34,322 bases of DNA. Source: Candidatus Versatilivorator vitaminiformans (GTDB lineage: Bacteria; Acidobacteriota; Terriglobia; Versatilivoradales; Versatilivoraceae). The first letter of the stretch is position 1, and every line of letters starts with the position of its first letter. Under the pieces are notes generated by a model. That model had not been told where the DNA came from and did not search any database. It was given only the letters and a program-made list of their open reading frames with translations. Position numbers and translations under genes: made by a program. Below are positions 26,516 to 34,322 of the stretch, piece by piece. The stretch covers positions 1 through 34,322 of the forward strand of contig JAPVWS010000463.1 in NCBI GenBank assembly GCA_027493295.1. The letters are read 5' to 3'.

Positions 26516-26520
26516 CAGCA

Positions 26521-29217
26521 ATGGGTAAGAAATTCCTCTTGGCGTGCGGGGCGCTCCTGTGGGCGCTGAGTGGATGGCAGGGGCAGGCTTGGGCTCAGAA
26601 GAGAGACATCATTGAAAACATAGAAGTACGAGGAACCAGAAGGGTTCCCCAGGAAACGGTCAAGTTCCACGTTCTCTCCAAGCCCAATGACTTTCTGGAT
26701 CCGGCGTTGCTGCGGCGCGACTTTCGAACCGTTTGGGAGACCGGGTACTTTGACGACGTTCGGATCGAGTTGGAGGACGGCGATCGGGGCAAGATCGTGA
26801 TCATTTGGGTGCAGGAACGGCCCATGATCCGGAGTATCGAATATGAAGGTCTGAAATCGGCCACGCAGACCGAAGTGCTGGAGAAATACCAGGAAGAGAA
26901 GGTGGGTATCGGGATTGAAACTCCCTTCGATCCCACCAAGATTCAGCGTGCCATCGTGGTCTTGACGGATCTTTTGGCCGAAAAGGGCCGCCAGTACGCC
27001 GAGATCAGCTACAAGGCGGAGGATGTCCCGCCCAACTCCAAGCTTCTCACCTTTGTGATCGAGGAAGGTCCCAAGGTCAAGGTCGAGAAGATCAACTTTC
27101 ACGGCAACACCGTCTACTCGGACAAGGAACTGCGCAAGTCGATGAAGTTCTTGAAGGAGACCGGGTTCATGTCTTTCTGGACCGGCAAATCCAAGTATGA
27201 GAGGCGGAGGTTGGAGGGTTCGCTGGAACTGGGAGTCCGCGCCAAGTACCACGAGAAGGGCCACATCAAGCTCCTGATCAACGAGCCCAGGGTCGAGGTG
27301 CGCGACGTGCGCCGGTGGTCATGGTTTCCGATTCCCTTCAGGCGCAAGACGAGGAAGCGCGTCTACATCGATGTCGACCTGGAGGAGAACGATCAATACA
27401 TGGTGGGCGACCTGCAGTTCACCGGCAATACCCTGTTCGAGGACAGAATCCTTTTGAGGGTGCTCGGCATGAAGGAAGGCGAGGTCTTCAACGGAGAGCT
27501 GATCCGGGAGGGGTTCGAAAACCTCAAGAAGATTTATGGCTCCAGGGGCTACATCAATTGGACTCCGATCCCGAGGCAGGAAGTGGACGAGGTCGAAAAG
27601 GTGGTCAACGTCGTCTTCGACTTCGAAGAAGGCAAGCAGTTCTTCCTGAGGCGCATGGATTTCGTGGGCAACACCACCACCAGGGACAAGGTGATCCGGC
27701 GGGAAGTCCTGGTGCGAGAAGGCGAGATATTCAACACGCAGCTTTGGGACGTGAGCGTCCTGAGGTTGAACCAGCTGGGGTACTTCGACGAGCTCAAGTC
27801 CGAAGAGGACGCCGAAATCAAGCCCGACCCCACCGCCGGCGACGAAAAGACGGGTCAGGTCGACGTCGTCCTCAAGGTGAAGGAAAAGGGCAAGAATTCG
27901 ATCTCCTTTTCCGGGGGCACCAGCGGCTTTGGCGGCAGTTTCATTGGCGCCGGCTACTCCACCAACAACTTCATGGGTCACGGCGAGTCCATCAGCATCC
28001 AGGCCCAGGGCGGGACTCGGGCTTCCCAGTATGTCTTGAGCTTCACCGAGCCCTACTTCCGCGATCGGCCTTTGACGACCGGATTTACGGTGTTCCATCG
28101 ACGTTACAGCTTTCACGAAGCCGACACCCTGGGCTTCTTCAGCGGGTTGGTGCCGCTGGGGTCGGAGCTGTTCTCCCAGAACAGCACCGGGTTCACCACT
28201 TTCGCCAGTTACCCGGTCCGTCCCTTCACCCACTTCGGCCTCAGCTATGGATTGGACAAGTCCTCGACCGGGTTCACCTCCGATGAAAACGAGTCCTTCT
28301 TCAGCGCGCTCTGGCCTGCCGATCGCTTTTCCGGCCGGACGGCTTTCGAGGGCCTGGTGCGCAGCACCATCACCCCGTCGCTCACCTACAACACCGTCAA
28401 CAACCCCTTTCAACCCACCAGGGGCAAGAGTTTCTCGCTGTACCTGCAGCTCACGGGTGGACCACTGCTGCGGGGGGGAGCCAACATTTTCCGGCCCACG
28501 GTGGAAGCCAAGTGGTTCAAGCCGGTCAACAAGGGTAGAAACACCATTGGCATGCGCGGACTGTTTTCCTTTGTCAGCGGTTTCGACGGCTTGCAGCCTC
28601 CCGTCTTCGACCGGCAGTTCATCGGAGGCGAGGACAGCATCCGGGGTTTCGATATTCGCCTCATCACCCCATTGGCTCTGACGACCTTCGAGAGGACGGA
28701 AACAGTGCCGGTGCTCAATCCCGACGGCACCCCCCAGATCGATCCCCTTACAGGACAGAATGTGGTGAGGCAGGAACCCCGTTATTTCAGCAGTTTTCAG
28801 TTCGTGGGTGGAGACACCCAGGTGGTCTACAACGTGGAGTATCGTATACCGATCATGGGTCCGGTCACGCTGGCGCCCTTTTTCGATATCGGTAGAGCCT
28901 GGGTGATGAGGCGGGCGGCCCTGACCGTTGCCGATAATTCCACCGCGGGCCTGGTGGTGCTGGAGGATGGAGCTTTCCGGCCCGTCAGAGCCGGGGAGGA
29001 GGTGCAGGTCATCCCGGGGACCGACAAGTGGCGGGCCAGCACAGGGGTCGAGCTTCAGATCATCATGCCGGTGGTCAACGCACCCTTCCGCTTGATTTTT
29101 GGATACAATCCCTTGCGGTTCAACGAGTTTGTGCCGAATCCGACCGGAGCCGCCCCGATCCCCATTATTTTCGAAAAGCGTAGCGACATTAGATTCTCGG
29201 TGGGCCGGACTTTCTGA
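26521..29217 (+). CDS. bamA: Outer membrane protein assembly factor BamA (Omp85)
   Basis: 898 residues. Signal peptide 1-25 (LLACGALLWALSG, cleavage after AWA). Five POTRA repeats fill ~26-450, recognisable by repeated NIEVRG / INFHGNTVYSDKEL / LQFTGNTLFEDRIL / MDFVGNTTTRDKVI openings. The Omp85 barrel follows from ~465, with the loop-6 motif IRGF at 707-710 and the C-terminal aromatic end GRTF that serves as the beta signal. It inserts beta-barrel proteins into the outer membrane. It is longer than the E. coli protein (810), with an extra segment around LNPDGTPQIDP in the barrel. It precedes skp in many genomes, but here a beta-propeller gene sits between them. Confidence 0.96.
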   Translation: MGKKFLLACGALLWALSGWQGQAWAQKRDIIENIEVRGTRRVPQETVKFHVLSKPNDFLDPALLRRDFRTVWETGYFDDVRIELEDGDRGKIVIIWVQERPMIRSIEYEGLKSATQTEVLEKYQEEKVGIGIETPFDPTKIQRAIVVLTDLLAEKGRQYAEISYKAEDVPPNSKLLTFVIEEGPKVKVEKINFHGNTVYSDKELRKSMKFLKETGFMSFWTGKSKYERRRLEGSLELGVRAKYHEKGHIKLLINEPRVEVRDVRRWSWFPIPFRRKTRKRVYIDVDLEENDQYMVGDLQFTGNTLFEDRILLRVLGMKEGEVFNGELIREGFENLKKIYGSRGYINWTPIPRQEVDEVEKVVNVVFDFEEGKQFFLRRMDFVGNTTTRDKVIRREVLVREGEIFNTQLWDVSVLRLNQLGYFDELKSEEDAEIKPDPTAGDEKTGQVDVVLKVKEKGKNSISFSGGTSGFGGSFIGAGYSTNNFMGHGESISIQAQGGTRASQYVLSFTEPYFRDRPLTTGFTVFHRRYSFHEADTLGFFSGLVPLGSELFSQNSTGFTTFASYPVRPFTHFGLSYGLDKSSTGFTSDENESFFSALWPADRFSGRTAFEGLVRSTITPSLTYNTVNNPFQPTRGKSFSLYLQLTGGPLLRGGANIFRPTVEAKWFKPVNKGRNTIGMRGLFSFVSGFDGLQPPVFDRQFIGGEDSIRGFDIRLITPLALTTFERTETVPVLNPDGTPQIDPLTGQNVVRQEPRYFSSFQFVGGDTQVVYNVEYRIPIMGPVTLAPFFDIGRAWVMRRAALTVADNSTAGLVVLEDGAFRPVRAGEEVQVIPGTDKWRASTGVELQIIMPVVNAPFRLIFGYNPLRFNEFVPNPTGAAPIPIIFEKRSDIRFSVGRTF

Positions 29218-29254
29218 ATCTGCCGACGCGACCGCCATCCAAGGATATTCCTTC

Positions 29255-31009
29255 ATGAAGCGTTTCTTCGGTTTCCTGCTGTTGCTGGTGGTGTGCCTTC
29301 CCCCGGAAGGGCGTGCACAGGAAGTGCTCTTTTCTCCGGGGACCCGTCCAGTCTATTCGTTGGTAAGGCCTTCCACCAACGAGGCTCTGGTGGTGGGTCA
29401 ATTCTCCAGGGAATTGTACGTGGTCAACCTGAACAAGGCGGCCCCTACCTACAAGAGAATCCCACTGGATGTGGATGGGGACGGCAATCCCTTTCTGGAT
29501 GGGGACGGCAATCCCATGAGGGTGGATTCACCGCTGGTGGTGGCGGTGAACGAAGTCACCGGTAAAGCCGTGGTCGCCAATTTCAATAGCAACAACGTCT
29601 CCATCGTCAATCTCAATCATGGTTGCCTGGCCAGCGACGACGGCGACGACGATGCCATTGTCAATGAGTGCCGGGCCACTGAAGCCGTGGTTCCGGTCGG
29701 AGGGCCGACGTCCGGGCCTCGGAGTGTCGCCATTGACACCGAAAACAACATCGCCATCATCGCCCTGTTGAACGGGAACAGCTTGGAGTTGCTGGATCTG
29801 GACACCAATACCCCGGTGTTGCCGGCGCCGGTCCCGGTCGGGTCCAACCCCATCAGCGTCGCTTACGACCAGAAGAACGACCTGGCCCTGGTGGCCAATC
29901 ACGGCGACGCCAATGTGCAGATGGTCCGTTACAACCTCGAACGGAATATCGCCACCGTGGTGGGCAGTATCTTCCTGGGCAGCGGGCCGCTGGAAGTTGC
30001 GATAAGCCCCGAACTCGACTTTGCCGCGGTTGCCCTTGGCCCAGGCCGGGCCGTTGCCGTGCTGGACACCTCCGGCATCCCTTCCACTCTGGCGGGTCTG
30101 GCACCGTTGAACACCGCTCCAGGGTCCGTCGCCATCAACTCGAGGACCGGTCTGATAGCCGCCCTGCTTCCCGAGACAAGGACGTACTCCTTGATCGATC
30201 CGGCCACCCTGCGCAAGCTCACCACCCCGCCGGTTTTCGTGGGCGCCAATCCCACTCACATTTCCGCCAATCCCAACAACAACACGCTTCTGGTGGCCAA
30301 CCGTTCCCGCGATGCCGTCGAAATCGTGTCCATGGGATTCGTCAATCACTTCCCGCTGGTCTCGGACACCTCGCAGTTTAGGACCAATCTGGGAATCCGG
30401 AACCTGGACGAGCAGGAAGCCACGGTTTCCATCAGTTGGGGAAATCAAGAGGGGGAGAGCAGCCGGGAGCGCACGGCCACGGTCGGACCTCGGGGATTCC
30501 TGCAAATCAACAACGTCCTCAGGTGGGTGATGCGGGCCAGCGCAACCACCAACACTTCCGGTTCGCTGCGCGTGACTTCGGACCGGCCATTCAACAGCTT
30601 TATTTCCCTGATCGACAACCAGACCCAGGATCCGTCCCTGCAGGTCGGGGTTGCTCAGGGTTCGCCCAGACTGCTGCTCAGCTCATCCACCAACCAGGGA
30701 CGTTTTAGGACCAGGTTGGTCATCATGAACCTGGGCAGTCTCAGCGCGGCTGCCCGGATTCGGGCCAGGGACAGGGAGACCGGCGAAGAGACCGGACTGA
30801 TGGGCGGCATCCAGATTCCGCCCAACGGTTATCACATAACCGACGATGTTCTCGGCGATCTCGGTCTGGGGAGCAGCTTCGGCCCCCTGGAGATCGATTC
30901 CGCCACGGCCCAGCCCATGATTGCCGTGGCGCTGATCACCAGCACCGAACGCACCGGAGGGTTCCTGGTGGCCGTCCCGGTCGATCTCCCTCTGGTCACG
31001 GCCGAATAG
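29255..31009 (+). CDS. Secreted YVTN-type beta-propeller protein with duplicated C-terminal domain
   Basis: 584 residues. Signal peptide 1-21 (FFGFLLLLVVCLP, cut after GRA). Residues ~30-375 carry at least five repeats of the form P-x-SVA-D----IA-VAN----V-L-D, as in YVTN/NHL propellers. Near 70-88 two DGDGNP copies come from a 24-bp in-frame duplication (29473-29491 and 29497-29515) and resemble a calcium-binding loop. Two related ~105-residue domains close the protein, opening FRTNLGIRNLDEQEATVSI and FRTRLVIMNLGSLSAAARI. No catalytic site is seen; a cell-surface or periplasmic binding role is plausible. The ATG at 29255 is 37 bp after bamA; longer frames overlap bamA. Related multi-domain proteins are frequent in Acidobacteriota (recollection, unchecked). 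Confidence 0.85.
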   Translation: MKRFFGFLLLLVVCLPPEGRAQEVLFSPGTRPVYSLVRPSTNEALVVGQFSRELYVVNLNKAAPTYKRIPLDVDGDGNPFLDGDGNPMRVDSPLVVAVNEVTGKAVVANFNSNNVSIVNLNHGCLASDDGDDDAIVNECRATEAVVPVGGPTSGPRSVAIDTENNIAIIALLNGNSLELLDLDTNTPVLPAPVPVGSNPISVAYDQKNDLALVANHGDANVQMVRYNLERNIATVVGSIFLGSGPLEVAISPELDFAAVALGPGRAVAVLDTSGIPSTLAGLAPLNTAPGSVAINSRTGLIAALLPETRTYSLIDPATLRKLTTPPVFVGANPTHISANPNNNTLLVANRSRDAVEIVSMGFVNHFPLVSDTSQFRTNLGIRNLDEQEATVSISWGNQEGESSRERTATVGPRGFLQINNVLRWVMRASATTNTSGSLRVTSDRPFNSFISLIDNQTQDPSLQVGVAQGSPRLLLSSSTNQGRFRTRLVIMNLGSLSAAARIRARDRETGEETGLMGGIQIPPNGYHITDDVLGDLGLGSSFGPLEIDSATAQPMIAVALITSTERTGGFLVAVPVDLPLVTAE

Positions 31010-31112
31010 AAGAAATAGCGAGTCCCTTCAAAAATTGATAAAGGACTGGTAAGCTAAGGTCGCATCACCTTTGCTGAGCAACGCATAAACATCGATAAGG
31101 AGTCTGTGTGTC

Positions 31113-31682
31113 ATGACCAGGAAGCATAGAGGGATCATCGCATTCTTGCCTTTTCTTCTGTTTGGCTTGATCGGTCCGTTGCAGATTCAGGGCCAGGAGA
31201 TGGTCAAGGTGGGAGTCATCCAGATCGACCGCGCCATCTTCGAGTCGGAGGAGGGGAAGGCCTCGATGGCCGATCTGCAGAAGAAAGTGGATGCCAAGCA
31301 GGAGGAGTTCGCCAAGCAGCAGAAGGAAATCCAGGATCTGCAGGGCCAGATTCAACGTCAGGGAGCCACCTTGAACCAGGAGGCGCAAGCGGCCCTGGCC
31401 AGGAACCTGGAAAGAAAGCAGATTACTTTCCAGAGGGCTACCGAAGATGCTCAGAGGGAGTTCAATCAACTCCGGACCGATATCTTCAACAGGATCGGCA
31501 GAAAAATAGCCGTCGAGGTTCAAAAATATGCGGCGGAGAACAATTTCTACCTGATTCTGAATTCATCCAGCCAGAACAGCCAAGTTCTGTTCAATGACAA
31601 CTCGGTAGACATCACCTCCGACATAATCAAGCGGTTTAACCTGTCTCAGACTTCCCCCGCCACTACCCCAGCCGCCCAGTAG
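31113..31682 (+). CDS. skp: Periplasmic chaperone Skp/OmpH family
   Basis: 189 residues. Signal peptide ~1-27 ([14 protein letters not shown]). The mature start [19 protein letters not shown] is the OmpH hallmark. A long charged coiled-coil hairpin spans ~50-120 (repeated KQ/EEF/QEIQDL). C-terminal strand: [17 protein letters not shown]. Skp trimers hold unfolded outer membrane proteins in the periplasm for BamA. AAGGAG lies 10 bp upstream of the ATG. The Pro/Ala/Thr-rich tail ([10 protein letters not shown]) is disordered. The gene usually lies directly after bamA and before lpxD; here both neighbours differ. Confidence 0.92.
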   Translation: MTRKHRGIIAFLPFLLFGLIGPLQIQGQEMVKVGVIQIDRAIFESEEGKASMADLQKKVDAKQEEFAKQQKEIQDLQGQIQRQGATLNQEAQAALARNLERKQITFQRATEDAQREFNQLRTDIFNRIGRKIAVEVQKYAAENNFYLILNSSSQNSQVLFNDNSVDITSDIIKRFNLSQTSPATTPAAQ

Positions 31683-31710
31683 AGATAGATCCGTCCGGAA
31701 AACAGGCACA

Positions 31711-31740
31711 CCGGAGGGGGACACTCCGTCCCCCTGTCGG
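31711..31740. terminator. GC-rich hairpin downstream of skp
   Basis: Perfect stem GGGGGAC (31716-31722) / GTCCCCC (31728-31734) with an ACTCC loop, extended by CCG/CGG outside. It lies 30 bp after the skp stop. There is no T-run, so it may be a palindromic repeat (compare 4739-4770) rather than a terminator; either way it separates skp from fabZ. Confidence 0.45.
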
Positions 31741-31825
31741 AGTGGCGTCGACTCTCCGACCGTATTGGCCTTCGCCTGTCGACTCGCCGCCTCACCCACG
31801 CCTCGCGACTTACAGCGACAATTGG

Positions 31826-31846
31826 CATCGATGCACAGGATTTTCA
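31826..31846 (+). repeat. Single GGATNNACA-type repeat unit in the skp-fabZ gap
   Basis: The 15-mer GATGCACAGGATTTT at 31830-31844 recurs exactly at 34230-34244 and matches the 9-bp-periodic arms at 2797-3003. It lies in the gap where lpxD is normally found. Confidence 0.5.
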
Positions 31847-31918
31847 GAGTCTTGGGAGGCTTGTGCTATATTCTCTTGCGCCTTCAAACTGGCTGACATC
31901 AGACTCGGGGTAAGACCG

Positions 31919-32362
31919 ATGCTCTTGAATTCCAATCAGATACAAAAGATCATTCCGCACCGCTATCCATTCCTGCTGGTGGATGCCATCACCGAGCTGG
32001 AACCCGGCAAGAGAATCGTCGGCCTCAAGAACGTGACCGTGAATGAACACTTCTTCAGCGGCCACTTCCCCGGGACTCCCGTCATGCCGGGTGTGCTCAT
32101 CATCGAGGCCATTGCCCAGGTGGCGGCAGTCCTGGTGCTTCGCGAGATTCCCGATCGGGAAACGAAACTGGTCTACTTCTCCGGAATAGACAAGGCCCGA
32201 TTTCGCCGGCCCGTGGTTCCCGGGGACCGCTTGGAGTTGGTGGTCGAGGTGCTACGGTTGAAACCGCGGCTGGGAAAGCTTCGCGGTGAGGCCTTTGTGA
32301 ATGAGGCCCGGGTGGCTGAAGCCGAGATCCTGTCGACGATTGTGGACCGAGGGAATCAATGA
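31919..32362 (+). CDS. fabZ: 3-hydroxyacyl-[acyl-carrier-protein] dehydratase FabZ
   Basis: 147 residues, normal length. Hot-dog fold with the catalytic His in [10 protein letters not shown] and Glu in [11 protein letters not shown], plus [11 protein letters not shown]. It dehydrates 3-hydroxyacyl-ACP in fatty acid elongation and competes with lipid A synthesis for the same hydroxyacyl-ACP, which explains the fabZ-lpxA linkage. The ATG at 31919 gives the standard N-terminus; a longer open frame to 31742 is not conserved-looking. The upstream 236 bp holds repeats and possibly its own promoter (TATATT near 31867, weak -35). Its stop overlaps the lpxA ATG by 4 bp. Confidence 0.95.
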   Translation: MLLNSNQIQKIIPHRYPFLLVDAITELEPGKRIVGLKNVTVNEHFFSGHFPGTPVMPGVLIIEAIAQVAAVLVLREIPDRETKLVYFSGIDKARFRRPVVPGDRLELVVEVLRLKPRLGKLRGEAFVNEARVAEAEILSTIVDRGNQ

Positions 32363-33135
32363 GCATTCACCCCACGGCGGTGGTGAGCTCCGAGGTCTCC
32401 CTGGGCGAAGAGGTATCCATCGGCCCCTACGCGATCCTGGAAGGCGACGTGGTTCTGGGAGACCACTGTCGGGTGGATGCGCACACCGTTATGCAAGGGC
32501 CAACCCGCGTCGGGGACCACTGTCATTTCTTTCCCTTTGGCTCCATTGGGTTTCCACCCCAGGATCTCAAGTATCGGGGGGAGCGAACCGAATTGGTGAT
32601 CGGCGACCACAATACCTTTCGAGAGTATGTCACAGTCAATCGGGGCACGGCCGGGGGAGGGGGACGGACATCGATTGGGAATCACAACTTCATCATGGCC
32701 TACAGCCACATTGCCCATGACTGCTGCTTGGGAGACCATATTCTGCTGGCCAATGCAGCCACGCTTGCGGGGCACGTGACGGTCGCCGACCATGCCACCA
32801 TCGGGGCGTTTTCGGGGGTTCACCAGTTTTGCCGGGTAGGCATTTACGGATTTGTCGGCGGCTACTCCGTCATTACCAAGGATGTCCTTCCCTTTTCCAA
32901 GACAGTGAGCGCCAGGGAGGCCAAGAACTATGGCGTCAACGTCATCGGCCTGGAACGACGCGGATTTTCGGTAGATTCAATCAAGGCGATTCGCGCCGCC
33001 TATCGGGTGCTTCTGCAATCCGGACTCAATACCTCCCAGGCTTTGGATCAACTCAAGCAGGAACTCGCCGGCCACCCGGAAGTACAGGCTCTGATCGATT
33101 TCATTCAGACCAGCGAACGAGGGATCATCAAGTGA
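32359..33135 (+). CDS. lpxA: UDP-N-acetylglucosamine acyltransferase LpxA
   Basis: 258 residues. Left-handed parallel beta-helix of hexapeptide repeats from ~5-190 (IHPTAVV, VSLGEEV, AHTVMQG, etc.), then a helical C-terminus with [16 protein letters not shown]. The catalytic His is in the [14 protein letters not shown] segment. It starts lipid A synthesis by moving a 3-hydroxyacyl chain from ACP onto UDP-GlcNAc. LpxA is told from LpxD by the C-terminal helices and [19 protein letters not shown]. The ATG overlaps the fabZ stop (ATGA). Confidence 0.96.
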   Translation: MSIHPTAVVSSEVSLGEEVSIGPYAILEGDVVLGDHCRVDAHTVMQGPTRVGDHCHFFPFGSIGFPPQDLKYRGERTELVIGDHNTFREYVTVNRGTAGGGGRTSIGNHNFIMAYSHIAHDCCLGDHILLANAATLAGHVTVADHATIGAFSGVHQFCRVGIYGFVGGYSVITKDVLPFSKTVSAREAKNYGVNVIGLERRGFSVDSIKAIRAAYRVLLQSGLNTSQALDQLKQELAGHPEVQALIDFIQTSERGIIK

Positions 33136-33280
33136 GCCGGCAGTGCTTGGCGTTCCTTCCCATTCTGCGGAACACTTGCGCCCTTGTCCGCGCTGAGGCC
33201 TGCAAAAGCTGTCGGTGAATCCAATGCCCCGAGACCAGCGAGCCCCGGACAGTCCGTCGGACTCAAGCCCTCTTCCCAAA

Positions 33281-33286
33281 AGGAAG
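33281..33286 (+). promoter_or_regulatory. Ribosome binding site for lpxI
   Basis: AGGAAG, 5 bp before the ATG at 33292; it decides that start over a GTG at 33184 that would add 36 residues not typical of the family. Confidence 0.6.
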
Positions 33287-33291
33287 TCTTG

Positions 33292-34116
33292 ATGCAGAAC
33301 CGGCGCCGCTACGGCCTTATTGCCGGCAATGGCCAATTTCCTTTCCTGGTGCTTGAGGCTGCGCGCAGTCTGGGCGTGGATGTGATAGTGGTGGCCATCA
33401 AGGAAGAAGCCTTTCCGCGAATTGCCGACCTGGGCTACAAGACCCATTGGATAAGCCTGGGCCAGCTTGGGAAGCTGATTGAACTGTTGAAGCGGGAAGG
33501 GGTTGATCAGGCATTGATGGCGGGTCAAGTCAAGCACAAGCAGATCTTCAGCTCGATCGTGCCGGACCGCCGGCTCTTGAAACTATTGATGAGTCTGGGT
33601 ACCAGGAACACCGACTCCTTGATTGGAGGGGTTGCGGACGTCCTGGAGCAGGAAGGGATCCGTTTGATCGATTCGACCGCTTTCCTGAAACCGCTGATTC
33701 CTGAGCCTGGGGTGTTGACCCGGCGATCGCCCAGCGATTCGGAGATCAAAGACATTCACTATGGTCGGCGGATCGCCAGGGAGATGGCTCGAATGGATAT
33801 CGGTCAATCCGTGGTGGTAAGGCAGCAGGCCTGTGTCGCGGTGGAAGCCATGGAAGGTACCGACGCCACCATTCGTCGGGCTGCCGGCCTTACCGCCAAT
33901 CAACCGGTCACGGTGATCAAGGTGAGCAAGCCCCGGCAGGACATGCGCTTTGACGTTCCGGTTGTCGGAGTGCCCACCCTTCGGTTGATGGCCGAGGTGC
34001 ATGCGTCGGCACTGGCTATTGACGCCCAGAGAACGCTGCTCCTGGACCGAACGGAGCTGATTAGGGTCGCCGATCGGCATCGGATTGCCATCGTAGCCTT
34101 CGATCCCCAGAGTTAG
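33292..34116 (+). CDS. lpxI: UDP-2,3-diacylglucosamine pyrophosphatase LpxI (DUF1009)
   Basis: 274 residues, close to the usual ~270. N-terminal domain opens YGLIAGNGQFPFLVLEAAR. The C-terminal catalytic domain has DIGQSVVVRQQACVAVEAMEGTDATIRRAA, followed by VIKVSKPRQDMRFDVPVVGVPT and a closing TLLLDRTELIRVAD. It hydrolyses UDP-diacylglucosamine to lipid X and UMP, the step done by LpxH in E. coli. Its place after fabZ-lpxA matches the lpxD-fabZ-lpxA-lpxI-lpxB order of many bacteria; lpxB is not seen before the window ends. A 156-bp gap separates it from lpxA. Confidence 0.95.
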   Translation: MQNRRRYGLIAGNGQFPFLVLEAARSLGVDVIVVAIKEEAFPRIADLGYKTHWISLGQLGKLIELLKREGVDQALMAGQVKHKQIFSSIVPDRRLLKLLMSLGTRNTDSLIGGVADVLEQEGIRLIDSTAFLKPLIPEPGVLTRRSPSDSEIKDIHYGRRIAREMARMDIGQSVVVRQQACVAVEAMEGTDATIRRAAGLTANQPVTVIKVSKPRQDMRFDVPVVGVPTLRLMAEVHASALAIDAQRTLLLDRTELIRVADRHRIAIVAFDPQS

Positions 34117-34129
34117 TGTTCAGCCTCAG

Positions 34130-34148
34130 AAATAAGGTTTCCTTATTT
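34130..34148 (+). terminator. Possible terminator hairpin after lpxI
   Basis: Perfect 8-bp stem AAATAAGG / CCTTATTT around a TTT loop, 14 bp after the lpxI stop. The stem is AT-rich and followed by GAAACAAAC, not a T-run, so the call is weak. It suggests the long plus-strand cluster ends here. Confidence 0.35.
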
Positions 34149-34215
34149 GAAACAAACGCCTGTGGCGGGTAGCAGGGAACCGGTTCCAAGTCACGCATGG
34201 GGCAATGGCTTATTT

Positions 34216-34246
34216 ACATGGATGCACAGGATGCACAGGATTTTTT
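34216..34246 (+). repeat. GGATNNACA 9-bp-periodic repeat, downstream of lpxI
   Basis: Begins ACATGGATGCACAGGATGCA, then GGATTTTTT: two and a half 9-bp units of the same family as 2797-3003. No inverted partner is seen before the window ends at 34322; it may lie beyond the edge. The rest of 34117-34322 shows no gene. Confidence 0.6.
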
Positions 34247-34322
34247 CTGGAGATGGTTGGCTTGCAGTCCTAAACATCCGCGAATCCGCTCGCGGTCATC
34301 GCCGGAGTCAGCCTCTCGTGCA

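Overview
The window is about 34 kb of GC-rich bacterial chromosome, densely coding and with no rRNA, tRNA, CRISPR array or phage module that I can see. A complete outer-membrane toolkit (BamA, Skp, LolC/D, FabZ-LpxA-LpxI) shows a Gram-negative, LPS-making cell. A ClpC-type ATPase, an archaeal-type phosphoglycerate mutase, a single-chain pyruvate carboxylase, a YVTN-type secreted beta-propeller protein and a secreted TonB-C-domain protein together fit Acidobacteriota best. That assignment is inference from gene content, not from a marker gene.

Layout. (1) 1-2701: the 3' part of an enolase-superfamily dehydratase/racemase, converging on a UroD-like methyltransferase plus corrinoid protein pair. 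(2) 2702-3379: a gene-free stretch packed with repeats: a ~207-bp element with ~40-bp inverted ends built on a 9-bp period, then one copy of a ~195-bp MITE-like element. (3) 3380-9378: archaeal-type phosphoglycerate mutase (apgM) divergent from pyruvate carboxylase (pyc), followed by a Wzm-like ABC-2 permease without its ATPase. (4) 9385-9578: the second MITE copy, in inverted orientation, with an apparent 5-bp target duplication, wedged between the permease stop codon and a secreted TonB-C-domain protein. (5) 10508-13419: an MBL hydrolase and O-methyltransferase coupled pair, a 3'-truncated dCMP deaminase and a methyltransferase-like protein. (6) 13529-18845 (minus strand): rhomboid protease, then glycolate oxidase glcD-glcE-glcF. 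(7) 18846-19411: gene-free, with a 120-nt palindromic repeat and further hairpins. (8) 19412-34116 (plus strand): ribH, nusB, lysS, lolC, lolD, clpC, bamA, a secreted beta-propeller protein, skp, fabZ, lpxA, lpxI.

How the genes work together. Region 8 is an envelope-biogenesis supercluster: lipoprotein release (LolCD), beta-barrel insertion (BamA), periplasmic chaperoning (Skp) and lipid A synthesis (FabZ, LpxA, LpxI). It is joined upstream to housekeeping genes by a chain of 4-8 bp gene overlaps from nusB to clpC. lpxD, normally between skp and fabZ, is absent; a 236-bp gap holding repeats sits in its place. The central-carbon genes (apgM, pyc, glcDEF) suggest gluconeogenic use of small organic acids, including glycolate. 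The UroD/corrinoid pair suggests methyl-group capture from an unknown methylated or methoxylated compound.

The most interesting items are the MITE pair with its target duplication, the family of 9-bp-periodic GGATNNACA repeats, the dCMP deaminase that lacks its second zinc motif, the lpxD-less bam/lpx cluster with a beta-propeller gene inserted, and the orphan Wzm-like permease.
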